64,000 nucleotides of DNA from Hippasteria phrygiana (lineage: Eukaryota > Echinodermata > Asteroidea > Valvatida > Goniasteridae), in assembly GCA_037893225.1 (NCBI GenBank), contig JAZGUH010000229.1, forward strand, positions 682,001 to 746,000, in the 5' to 3' direction. How positions within the stretch are numbered: the stretch's first letter is position 1; every line of letters begins with the position of its first letter. Positions 54,920 through 64,000 of the stretch are shown here, piece by piece. Below the pieces are notes generated by a model. The model ran no database searches. It worked only from the letters and a program-made list of their open reading frames with translations, and was not told the DNA's origin. A program made the translations under genes and the position numbers.

Positions 54920-56635
54920 TTTGCCTATTAAATGCAAACTAAACTAACAACCCCACCGACTTCTGATCATAAAGCAACACTAGGGGTCACCATTTCAGAT
55001 ATTTTGGCGAGTCCTCCTCCCCTCCCTCTCCCCAGACTCCAAACCTAGATACGCCACTCCTACACCCCTCTTTTTCTCTTGGGTCACCGCCCACGACTGG
55101 CCTACATTTCACAAGATCACGACGGCCCTACGGTGTGAGAAATCTAGCCTCTGCACCTAAACGCCGCCCCGAAGTTATTACAACGTCGCCAATCTACGCG
55201 AACCGGAGCAATTTATTTGGCGCGACCGATCGAGCGCGGAAATTGCCAGTCCTGGTGTTTCCTGTTGAACAACTTCAACGCGAAATCCGAAGATGCAATA
55301 TGAAAATAATTGGCTGAAGATATCTCTTCTTTTTTTTACACCATACATGATCCACTTGGAAATTTCATTTCTTTTTTGTTTAAATATAAGGATGGAAAGA
55401 GCCGATCGATTTGTCACAAGATTAGGTTCGGTGTAGTGCCTTCGTGTTATGAAAACGAAAATGAAATATTTTCCGGCTTGAGATTGTAACGACCTTATTC
55501 ATGGGGGAGGTATAGCGTGCGGGCCAATTTTGTGGAGCGCTTAGCAGTGTAGAATATTGCTTAGTACACCGGTACATTATAAGCAAAAAATACGTCGCGT
55601 ACCAGTCACAAGTAATATAATTCACATGGTAGTTTTGGACTGGTAACCTGTTGTTCCTCAGCATTTTTTGTCTGCGCTATAAGGAAATGTGATGTCGCCA
55701 AGGACTGTACAAAAATAATTGAGGAGAAACTTGCTTATGCCTAAGTTCGAAACGCTAGGCCAGCTAATTTTGTTGATTTGTATATTTCAGGTTAATCCAG
55801 TTTGCAGCAGTTTAATTCATTTATACAAAATTAATAGTCATTTACAACTTTTGGAGAAGATTCCATGCTTGATGTTCATAGCAAATAGCCCAATTTGAAA
55901 TCCATTTCCTAATCAACATTTCTTCAAATCAGTCAGTGGCGCACCCAATGTGGCCTATTTACGAGTACTAGTAAAATGGGGTGTAAATGGCGCCACCAAC
56001 ATCAAAAAAGATCCACCCCCACCCCCTTTCAAAATTATTTTCCGGGACAACAAATCTGGGGCAACATTTTTTGAAAAATGTCAACATTCTTAAAAGAAAA
56101 TTGGTGAGCCTCCCCCCCAGTCAAATCCTGGGTGCGCCACTGAAATCAGTGTTGACCGATTATTTGGAAAGAATGGTTTTTTTTGTAGCTCATTGTGCTC
56201 TTTTGATACTAAACATCTTTAAATATTCAGTGGACACAAAAAACATACAACACTTGCACCATCCAGTAACAAACGATAGCAAACCAATTAATGTACATTT
56301 TCGTCACCACCTCCATATTTTGAGGGCCATTTCCACTGGCGCTACCGTGTCGAGAAACGTCTCCGTTCCCATAGAAATGACGTTTAATTTGAGTCAATAA
56401 AAAGCACTCGGACACATTGCTGGGTTGCGCAGTTGGCGCGAAGTAAAGATTGAGGGCCATTAGACGCTAGAAAATGTTGTTTTTCTACTCGCACTGGCTG
56501 GGTTGATAAGAGCGCCATTCGAGGCAGCTGTTGTACCAAAGGTCAAAATAGATCTCGTTTTCTTGATTTTAATCATGTCATCTGTTCAACATTTACATAT
56601 AAGACACAGAGACTGAAACACATAGAAAGGGCATT
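54920..56635. other. No supported gene
   Basis: Mostly AT-rich DNA. A 137-codon plus frame at 55987-56400 crosses phrases such as CCAATGTGGCC and TGGGTGCGCCACTGA that look like repeat ends (AGTGGCGCACCCAATG at 55934 and TGGGTGCGCCACTG at 56130 face each other, about 210 bp apart). The frame has no recognisable domain. Confidence 0.35.
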
Positions 56636-56639
56636 GTCC

Positions 56640-56812
56640 ACTTAAAGGTAATACACATGTACAACATTTGCAGACATCAAAAAACCAAACTACCAAATTA
56701 TTCTGAAAAACCTGACGTGACAATTAGAAAATAATAGTCTCAGGCATCCTGAGAAGGATGCAAGAAAAGTGGAACTTTAGTATCAATTTCCAGCGATGGT
56801 CGGCCGACCATA
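56640..56812. repeat. Interspersed repeat B, copy 4 (partial)
   Basis: CATTTGCAGACATCAAAAAACC, AATAATAGTCTCAGGCATCC and CAGCGATGGTCGGCCGACCA, as in copy 1. It stops where the G-run element begins. Confidence 0.62.
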
Positions 56813-56814
56813 CG

Positions 56815-57090
56815 CAGGGGCGGATCCAGGATTTTTTTCGGGGGGGGGGGGGTGTTCTGAAATTTGCCCAGAAAGGTAACTATCAAAATGTTACGTCTGC
56901 GAAAAAGAAATTACAAGCGGGAGTTGGGGGGGGGGGGGGGGGCTGACACACTTTCTCATCGTTGGTAGCGCCATTTAACCTCTTTGTTTTGTTCTTACCC
57001 ATAGGCAAAATAAGACCTGTAAGGTTTCTGCTTTTCTGGTTTGCAACTTTAGGCGTAGCCCCCCCCCCCCCCCCCCCGGATCCGCGCCTG
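56815..57090. mobile_element. G-run element with CAGGGGCGGATCCAGG ends, copy 2
   Basis: The left end CAGGGGCGGATCCAGG and the right end CCCGGATCCGCGCCTG are inverted. Between them lie G13 (56840-56852), G17 (56926-56942), C19 (57059-57077) and the block GCGCCATTTAACCTCTTTG shared with 42640-42968. G runs on the left and C runs on the right are themselves parts of the inverted ends. Confidence 0.78.
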
Positions 57091-57149
57091 TCATGATTCG
57101 CGCCTGTCAAGTCTGAGGTCTGTTTGCACGACAACATAGCTCCAAACAA

Positions 57150-57260
57150 ATTGTTAAAAGCCAGTCATGCAAACACATTGCCACAAAATAACAAAAGTAT
57201 TCTGGTTCGGAATCCAAACATTGCACTGACGTCATCACTTCGGCACTCTATTGATCAGAC
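57150..57260. repeat. Partial foldback copy (TGACGTCATCACTTCGGCACT)
   Basis: CAGTCATGCAAACACATTG and ACTTCGGCACTCTA match the right half of the 559-727 element. Confidence 0.55.
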
Positions 57261-57469
57261 ATCCGTGAATGGGTGCAAGCCAGCTAGTCTAGATTCCCGA
57301 CCTGATAATTCTCCAACAATGGAGAAATATTGATCTGTTTGCTGGTTTCCATTTTTGTGGGCACATTTTATATTGCAGGTAATTAGTTCAATTTTAACAG
57401 GTATGTGCTCTTATATCTTTAAAAAGGCAAAAATGAATATTGACGGCTAAAATTGTTGCCAATTACACA

Positions 57470-57665
57470 TTGTAAAAACGTTTGGTTAAACATAATTGGG
57501 CAACTGCTATTTTCCCAACATTGGTATTAATTTACCACATTGTTGGTTAATTCAGGTAAAAATTGACCAATTATTTGAAGAATTTACTCAAGATTGTGGG
57601 CAGTTGGTATGTTGCCCAATATTGGGCAACTAACCAACCAATTTTGACCAACTTTTTTTTACAGT
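57470..57665. mobile_element. Decayed MITE of the TTGTAAAAA/TTTTTACAGTG type
   Basis: Ends ATTGTAAAAACGTTTGGTTA and CCAACTTTTTTTTACAGTG. Inside, TTGGGCAACTGC and GTTGCCCAATATTGGGCAAC repeat in both orientations. It resembles the structure, not the sequence, of 41253-41361. Confidence 0.55.
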
Positions 57666-58114
57666 GCAAGTTTAATTTTTGCCAGCAGCACAAATCAGAA
57701 TAGAGTTATCCTAATGCATACGCCAGATCGTTCGGTAAAATTTAAGGAAACGTAATTGAGATGGATTATTTTTTCTACGTGCAGAAAATGTGTCAGTTGT
57801 TCAAGATTCGCCCCCAAATAGGAAGCGACGCAGTTCAGCGGAGCGACACAAGAGACTCCGCCGCCCCCGGCGCGCGTTGATATTATCGTCAGATCTCAGG
57901 TTGCTTTCAAAAATAGAATCCGATTGTTTTTCTTTCTTTCTTTAAGCAGAGGTGGACACGTACAGAAACCGTAAATGTAAAAAAAGAATGCTGTTTTCAG
58001 GGCGCAATTTTATGTAGCTGCACAGCACAAAATATTGCTTTCCATAGTTTCCTGCTGAGCCAAATTCACCGGAGTCAATCACAAGAAAATTATTTTTCCA
58101 ATTGAAAAAAAGAA

Positions 58115-58255
58115 CTGGCAGGAGCGGGATTTGAACTTGCGACCTGCGGAATACCGTACCGGTGCTCCCCTAACTCTATCTTGCCGGTAGAGCACCGGTA
58201 CGGTATTCCAGAGGTCGCAGGTTCAAATCCCGCTCCTGCCGGTTTTCTTTGTTCA
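58115..58255. repeat. Two SINE F heads in inverted orientation
   Basis: A minus-strand half (GGCAGGAGCGGGATTTGAAC to CCGTACCGGTGCTCC) faces a plus-strand half (GAGCACCGGTACGGTATTCC to AAATCCCGCTCCTGCC). The two form arms of about 60 bp around a short spacer. No complete cloverleaf is present. Confidence 0.78.
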
Positions 58256-58260
58256 CTTTA

Positions 58261-58573
58261 TGCACCTATCAATTGCTTCCCCCACCCCTCCCCCCACGGG
58301 CTGCCCCACCCAAGATGTGGGGATTGTCGCTTTTGAAGTGAAAAAATCCCCACCCCTGGGGCAAAATTTTAGTGACAATCCCCTACATAGGCCTACATGG
58401 GTGGGGCACCCCCACCTCATGGTTTTGAACTTCTGATGATGTGGAAACAATGGCAAAATGAGTGACCAAAATCCCCACCCTGGGGCTTGAAAAACGTAAC
58501 CAAACCCCCACATAAGACCTGGGGCAGCCCGGGGTGGGGGGGGGGGGGGGTGGGAAAGCGATTGATAGGCGCA
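58261..58573. mobile_element. Foldback element GCACCTATCAATTGCTTCCC
   Basis: Left TGCACCTATCAATTGCTTCC, right GAAAGCGATTGATAGGCGCA. CCCCACCC-type words on one side and GGGGTGGG on the other (G15 at 58536-58550) extend the arms. It abuts the SINE pair. Confidence 0.65.
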
Positions 58574-58857
58574 TTAGGGTTCACGACTTAATACGTCCCC
58601 CGCGATCAAGGAATAATTAAGAAAATTAGAATACAAGAAAATTACGATTTTGTTTAGGAAAAGCACTTACAAAAATTAAAGTACTACCATTTTATACCAT
58701 CCCCTCGATTTTCAAAATATTTGACACACGAATTAGTGCCATTTTTCCCAAAAAATTGCAATTTTCACCCCACGCTTTGACTCAAAACCTAAGCACACAA
58801 CTGACAGCTCCGTGAAATTGGCCATAGATCTAAAGTTGCGGTTTTCTTCTCTCTTTT

Positions 58858-58879
58858 GGGGGGGGGGGGGGGGGGGGGG
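58858..58879. repeat. G22 homopolymer run
   Basis: Twenty-two consecutive G on plus. Confidence 0.95.
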
Positions 58880-58916
58880 TGGCGATTGGGAGGGGTTGTC
58901 CACAATGCACATAGTA

Positions 58917-59060
58917 CTAGGGATGTGCCGAATATACTGAATGTTCGAGTTTCGATCGTCAACCGAATATTCGATCGTCAACCGAATTTTCGAATACTTT
59001 TTGCCGATTCGAATATTCAGAAAAAATATGCTACTATATTGTAGTGAGGAGTTTTGTGGC
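58917..59060. mobile_element. Fragment of a TAGGG hAT-like element
   Basis: TAGGGATGTGCCGAATATAC then GTCAACCGAATATTCGA, twice. It parallels the left part of 1553-2045. The right end is missing; the sequence GCTGCACGCTAAGC could be internal. Confidence 0.55.
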
Positions 59061-59149
59061 GCTGCACGCTAAGCAGACAATTTCTGAACGTTTTTCTTCA
59101 ATTTTATGGAGACCGTAAACAGAAAGCGCAACAAAACGCACACTCAATT

Positions 59150-59780
59150 CATCATCAGCAGAATTTGCTATATTATGCAACATTTTGCAAACATAAAAAA
59201 CTATCAAATTATTATGAAAGACCTCGCTTGACACTCGCAGGGCTGTAGTCGAGTTCGTCACAAGTCCATCACAAGTCCCTGCAAGTCCCTGCAAGTCCAT
59301 CACAAACCTTCCAGTCCTAATCCCAATCACAAGCTATTCAAATGAGCTTTAACAAAGGCATTCTTTTGTCATTGTTCATCCAATTACTTGTGACTGGCTT
59401 TATGAAAGGACTTGCGAAAGGACTTGCAGGGACTCGACTACAGCCCTGCTTGACTATTAGTAAATAATAGCCTCGAGCATCCTTTGAAATCATGGAACCT
59501 GGTGCGCTGTCATTTTCAAGTGAAGTGGGATTTTGTATCAATTTCAAATGATGATCAGCCAGTACTGTCCCAATTTACCCCACTTTGCTTGCAATCGGTT
59601 GTACATCAGGGAATGGGTGCAAGGCAGCTATTTTCCTGACCTCACAATTCCCCGATGTCTATACTCTATTGCTATACGTTTCGTTTGAAGTAGTGTCAGG
59701 GAACCAGACTACAACAGCATTTTGTTCTTGGTTTTTCCAGCATCTATGAACATAAAACTTTAAACAGGTCATTGGAATAA
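59150..59780. repeat. Interspersed repeat B, copy 5, split by a hAT MITE
   Basis: AACATTTTGCAAACATAAAAAA, GGAACCTGGTGCGCTGTCAT and GTGTCAGGGAACCAGACTAC fit copy 1 in the same orientation. The 59238-59448 element separates the first two blocks. Confidence 0.62.
59238..59448. mobile_element. hAT MITE (CAGGGCTGTAGTCGAG) copy 4
   Basis: Ends CAGGGCTGTAGTCGAG and CTCGACTACAGCCCTG are exact complements. The flank CTTGAC occurs on both sides but not in perfect register (three extra bases on the left), so the duplication is imperfect. Confidence 0.8.
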
Positions 59781-60097
59781 TATTTGCTCTAAAATAGTCA
59801 CCCTCACACCCTTCCTTTTCTTAAAAAAAATACAGCAAAAGCAAAAGTATATTTACAATAGTGACGATTCGCAGCAGCACCCGTACGTACACGCGCAAAC
59901 GTTAACCCCTTTGCCGTGAAATACGCTTTTAGGCTTGCACAATTTTTTTCTTAACCATTATTATGGCTCCGTGAAATTGGACCTTTACAAAATTCGCCGC
60001 CATATTTCGTCTGGTTCCCCGAAGCGAGACGATACCACAGCACGGATTTCTTTCATTGTTACCAAACTAAACTTACCAGCCAGCCTCTACCACACTC

Positions 60098-60310
60098 AAG
60101 GGCATTTCTCAAACTCTGGCTTGGGCTTCGGCTTCGCGTAATTTTATGTCCCCAAATTTGGCAAGATCTTGGACACTGTTTTTGCTTGATGTACATCAAA
60201 GTCTTATGTGTTAATCCAGAGCCAGAGCCTGTTTATTTAATTACGTATTCAAGGCTTCAGATTGGCAATGGGACTGAGGAATAGCTGGAGACGAAGCCCA
60301 AGCCCAAGTT
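60098..60310. mobile_element. Foldback MITE J, second copy
   Basis: GGCATTTCTCAAACTCTGGC, CAAATTTGGCAAGATCTTGG, CAGAGCCAGAGCC and GACGAAGCCCAAGCCCAAG follow the order of 52602-52839 in the opposite orientation. The right terminus is lost. Confidence 0.7.
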
Positions 60311-60589
60311 GCGTGATCTGAGGATTATGCACGCAGTCAGTATAATTTAATCTGAAACCTGAATCACATACATAATGACTGGTAGCGCAAGGGAGACATC
60401 CCCTTGAGATCAGTATAAGCTTTGTCAAATTCACAGAGTCATGAAAAATTAAGTAAAAAAAATAAAAAATATATATGATTATAAGAACAACACCAACGGG
60501 TCTACACCATCGCCTGATGAAGACTAGCAGTGTGCATTCGAAACGTTCACATCGTTGACTACATCTTAAAGGTATTGTACACGATTGGT

Positions 60590-60750
60590 TATCCTCCAAT
60601 TTCTTTTTTTACTGAATTGTTATACGAAATACCTCACTAGACTGTAAGTTAATAGTAGTCTCAATCATCCTGTGAAATGATGGCACCAGGTGTGCTGTCG
60701 TTGTCAAGCAAAGTGGAAATGTATATCGTTTTCCAACGATCGTTGGAAAA
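60590..60750. repeat. Interspersed repeat B, copy 6 (partial)
   Basis: CTCAATCATCCTGTGAAATG, GGCACCAGGTGTGCTGTCGT and a diverged CCAACGATCGTTGG palindrome. Confidence 0.5.
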
Positions 60751-60763
60751 CTGTCCTGTAGTT

Positions 60764-60856
60764 TTTAGTCAAGGCGCGCGTGGCTACCCGGACGAGTAGC
60801 GCGCCCCGATTCGGGCGGCATCACGCGTCCAGGTAACCACGCGCGCCTTGACTAAA
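60764..60856. repeat. GC-rich foldback TTAGTCAAGGCGCGCGTGG
   Basis: Arms TTAGTCAAGGCGCGCGTGGC and CACGCGCGCCTTGACTAA with inner ACCCGGACG and CGTCCAGGT. It is 93 bp, unusually rich in CpG for this region. Confidence 0.8.
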
Positions 60857-60869
60857 GGCTATCATCCGC

Positions 60870-61850
60870 CCGACGGTTGAAAACAAGCGCCGTTTTTCTC
60901 TCCTTTTTTACACCATCCAGCAACGCAAAACTTTGAACAGGTCAGTGGAACGATATTTCCTATAAATTACTAACCCCTCAAATCCGCCCATTTCTGAAAA
61001 TTGCAACAATGACGTGCCAATCATGTACGCTACATTTAACTATTGCTATCATTGTTGTTTACCACGATGAATAATTTATTCCAATTTTAAGACAATCGAT
61101 TTATGACAATTAATGAAATGAATAGATTACCTCAAAAGTAAAATGAATAGAAGTAGAATGGAGATCTAGCTCAATGGAAACAATAACACAGTATTTCGGT
61201 GACAAATACTCTTCATTGAACTTTCTGCTGAAACAAGAACGAATCAGCATCATCTATAAAAAAAATAGAGAATGTCAAAACAAAAATAGCCATTTAAAAA
61301 AAAAATCGACCATTTTTGACATTCAAAGGGCCATTATTTAAAACAACCACAACGAATCAATCCTTATTTGAGGAACAGCAGGCCTCACAGACACACAGGC
61401 CCCACGGACAACCGAAATTCAAAGATCTACAAATATCCACATGAAACAGTGCGCGTCTACGACCACAAAACAGACCTCACAGTCAGACTTTGGCCGCTAT
61501 AAAAGACATGCAAAACCACGACTTTCGGGTCGTGTTTTTCCCCTCAACGCAGCGAGCGGTCACGTTCCGCGCATAAAACATTAACAGGGAGGGAAGGATT
61601 GGATGATCCATCCTAGAAAGGACACATGACATTATCTGGTGACTTTTTGACACAAAATACGGCGAAATACGATACATCAAACCTTCGTTCCGACCGTTCA
61701 TGAAGCTCTTTCTGTCATCCCAGATCTGTGTCTTTCTGTACCGAATGTATATTTAAAAAATCGTTTATCGTCCCCGTCCACTGTCTATTTCGAGACGCTT
61801 CGGTTTTTGCTCTTTTTTTTTAGAAAGCCATAAACTCCAAAGGGAAGAAA
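60870..61850. other. No gene seen
   Basis: AT-rich DNA with no supported frame. A 72-codon minus frame (61483-61701) has no recognisable domain. Confidence 0.35.
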
Positions 61851-61859
61851 TGAAATTTC

Positions 61860-62465
61860 TCCCAGCCGATCTATTGCATGTTTTGAATCGTTCGGTAGAC
61901 TCCACTGGTAAATATAAGGGGCGCCATCTTGGAAAATACTGCCTTGCAAGAGCTCAAAATACAGTTATAAAAGTCGTCTTCCTTCCTCTTTCGAAAAAAG
62001 GCATGACGCTAAATATATTTTGTTCAAATATTCTATTGCAAGTTTTAAATCGATATGGCGGACTCCACTGTCGGCCAGACGCCATTTTGAAAAAAACAAA
62101 ACAAACATGGGGCGGCCATTTTGGAAATTACATATCTAAAAATAGAATTTTAAAAAGTGCCTCCTCCGTCCTTTGTTGAAAAGACATGACGCTATAAGCA
62201 AGATTTTTTGTATTTCTATTGCATTCTTTGGAGCGATTTGGTAGACGCCATTATCGGCGGACGACAACTAGAAAAAGAGGCCCGACATTTGGAAAATGCT
62301 GCCTGCTGTCAGGTTCTGTAAAACTAGAAGTTAAACTAGACCTCCTCCCTTTTTGAAAAAGGCACGACGCTAAACTGCTTTGTTTTTAAATTATATGGCA
62401 TGCTTTGAATCGATTCCACTGTCAGCGGAAGCCATTTTGAAAAAGAGCCGGCCATCTTGGATAAT
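61860..62465. repeat. Degenerate tandem repeat, period about 175-186 bp
   Basis: GGCATGACGCTAAA-like words at 62001, 62186 and 62361, GACTCCACTG-like words at 61901, 62064 and 62412, and GGCCATTTTGGAAA-like words recur in the same order. There are three full units and one partial unit. A lone related block (AAAGGCGTGACCCTAAACAT) lies at 63201, so the array once extended further or was copied there. The 109-codon frame over it is an artefact. Confidence 0.7.
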
Positions 62466-62479
62466 AGTTGTGGCAGATC

Positions 62480-62609
62480 TAAGGCCGCGTCCGAATTATT
62501 TGGCTGCGGCTTGAAATTACACACGGGTCTATGGGAAGTGGCTGCAGCCACTACCATAGACATTGTGTGTAACATCCAGCCGTAGCCAAATAATTCGGAC
62601 GCGGCCTAA
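62480..62609. mobile_element. Foldback MITE H, copy 3
   Basis: Arms TAAGGCCGCGTCCGAATTAT and ATAATTCGGACGCGGCCTA, then TTGGCTGCGGCTTG and its counterpart. It is 130 bp, the best-preserved member. Confidence 0.88.
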
Positions 62610-62614
62610 CAAAA

Positions 62615-63222
62615 CATCTTTCAATCGCCAACCCGTGGTTGGCACTTGGCTTAGTGTGGAAGGCAAAGCACTGCAAAAATGAAGAATAGTTTTAATGATT
62701 ACAAAACAATATTATTTGTGACCGGATCCTACGAAATGAGTCTTAAGGTCATTGTTTGACTTGTTAGTTTTTTTTACTTGCATTGGATAGAGCACACTTG
62801 GCTCTTCATTCTGATATATTACTCAGTTTGACATCCTGATGAATTATGGACATTATGTGGGTGAAAACCTCGACAGTTCCTATTGATGTCTACAGTATAA
62901 GTCATGTTTAAGGGCCTGTTACCGTCCAAAGTAAATCTGGCGACTCGTGACTTATTTTGTTAGTTTGGGTCACATTTGATTGTTGAAAATAATCAGCATA
63001 CGCTACGAAATACTTACTGAACATGCCCGTTTCCTATGTAATAAGGGTATTGAGAGGATTCTTTTGGAAAAAAATATGTTACCAACCACGGCCTCAATTT
63101 ATATGTGCTTGTGGCAGCCCATACAAAAAGGCGCTCAATGTTTACAAACAAAAAGAGGTCTATGGAAGTTTTCTAAAAATGGGTCCTCGCTGTTTTGGAT
63201 AAAGGCGTGACCCTAAACATGA
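62615..63222. other. No gene seen
   Basis: AT-rich. Holds the outlying block of the 175-bp repeat near 63201 and an unsupported 76-codon frame at 62980-63210. Confidence 0.35.
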
Positions 63223-63621
63223 TCTTTTTTTGGCCTAAAATATCGCTTTCGCACGAGAAGGCAGCTACAATTTCGTGCTGAATGTCTGCCTCGATATAAT
63301 TGCTTTCTATCCGAAGAGATTTATTGTTACTGGCGCCGAGGCTTTTTCTGCAATATTCTGGCCGACGTTAGCCTGAAAAGACGGGTCAGAACACGGCGGC
63401 TCCCAATCAATGCCGTACCGGGGCGTACTGATATTGCGCTAGATACGCGATGTCCTGAACAGATCCGGCAAGCTGACTTCAAGCCCGAGAGCTTGGCTTC
63501 CGGGCAGTCCGTAAAGGAGCTGCAACGAGTGTGGCGTCCAATTTTAGGGAAAGTTTGGTTTTCTTTTCTGACGAGGCTTACGTTGGGAAGCTACAATAAC
63601 GTGATCTTGAATTTAGAGTAG
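63223..63621 (+). other. 132-codon open frame lacking any ATG
   Basis: The frame is open from the TGA at 63220 to TAG at 63619-63621 and contains no methionine codon. The last two thirds are richer in GC and CpG than the flanks. The translation includes RTRRQLQFRAECLPRYN and SVKELQRVWRPILGKVWF. No family is recognised. It could be an internal exon, a retroelement fragment or chance. No obvious AG acceptor with a pyrimidine tract opens it cleanly, although a T7 run lies at its start. Confidence 0.3.
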
Positions 63622-64000
63622 GAAAAATAGGAATTTTTGCAACATTTTTTGAAATACTTCAAACTCGTGACCAGACTGACAACTGACCTCGACTCCATGC
63701 ATGTTGTATGATTGTTGTTCTCGCGGAATTTTTCATTTTCATATGTATTTTATTGTAGTTTCCCTGCCCTCCCCTGTTTTTTGTTTTGTTTTGTATAAAG
63801 TATATAGTTTCAGAAACAGAATGTATAAGTACAATAGTTATAATGGAAGATTTTTGAGGCGGTGGTAAGAGTAAACGGTCGCTTTCCATCGTTCTCAGCA
63901 CTGACAAATTATGGGGGTTAAATTTACCAAATTTGTCACCAACACCACGAACTGACACTCTCTAGCGCGTGAGTGCCAGGGCGCGCGCGTATTTTACAGA
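63622..64000. other. No gene seen
   Basis: AT-rich with a TTTTGTTTTGTTTTG run near 63778. The phrase TTTTTGAGGCGGTGGTAAGAGTAAACGGTCG at 63851, though not identical, recalls the left arm of MITE E. The 99-codon minus frame is not supported. Confidence 0.3.

Noticed and set aside
55987..56400. 137-codon plus frame
   Set aside because: Crosses facing repeat ends (GTGGCGCACCC and GGGTGCGCCAC), lacks motifs and has no splice support.

Overview
This window looks like animal nuclear DNA from a marine invertebrate, possibly a deuterostome (echinoderm, hemichordate or cephalochordate). That placement is an inference. It is AT-rich and gene-poor, the genes are split by GT..AG introns, and most of the DNA is short interspersed elements: foldback/MITE-type DNA transposon remnants, tRNA-derived SINEs, decayed 3' ends of non-LTR retrotransposons, minisatellites and one satellite array. 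There are no operons, no rRNA, no CRISPR array and no prokaryotic gene organisation. Most open frames in the window are chance or repeat-derived and are not annotated as genes.

Three genes can be supported. (1) 10430-13218, plus strand, three coding exons, 135 residues: a secreted, probably GPI-anchored Ly6/uPAR (three-finger, CD59-like) protein. (2) 17551-20089, plus strand, three coding exons, 120 residues: a tandem paralogue with the same splice phases (1 then 0), the same order of parts and a similar C-terminal tail. (3) On the minus strand, two exons of one gene, 52847-53052 and 36861-37043. They join in frame across about 15.8 kb to give a six-cysteine ectodomain, a single transmembrane helix and the start of a cysteine-rich cytoplasmic region. 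The 3' end, and perhaps a 5' exon, was not found.

Layout: 1-2450, nested hAT-like elements with a 12-bp and a 14-bp minisatellite. 2450-9000, repeats and retrotransposon scraps. 9000-10270, several MITEs and a SINE just upstream of the first Ly6 gene. 10430-20100, the Ly6 pair, with repeats in every intron. 20700-25050, MITEs, a retrotransposon scrap and tRNA-like SINEs. 25316-31720, a satellite of about 21 monomers of roughly 297 bp, each with a hairpin module in many copies, interrupted by one young insertion. 32000-36850, foldback elements. 36861-53052, the minus-strand gene, whose long intron is filled with MITEs, SINEs and an 870-bp pyrimidine-biased tract. 53000-64000, more repeats, ending in a 132-codon open frame with no ATG.

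The genes do not form a pathway. The two Ly6 genes are a local duplication and the third is unrelated membrane-protein coding sequence. The most striking content is the density of structured repeats. Many have readable target-site duplications (8 bp for hAT-like copies, TA for mariner/pogo-like copies, 11 bp for one Mutator-like copy), and several lie a few bases from splice sites.
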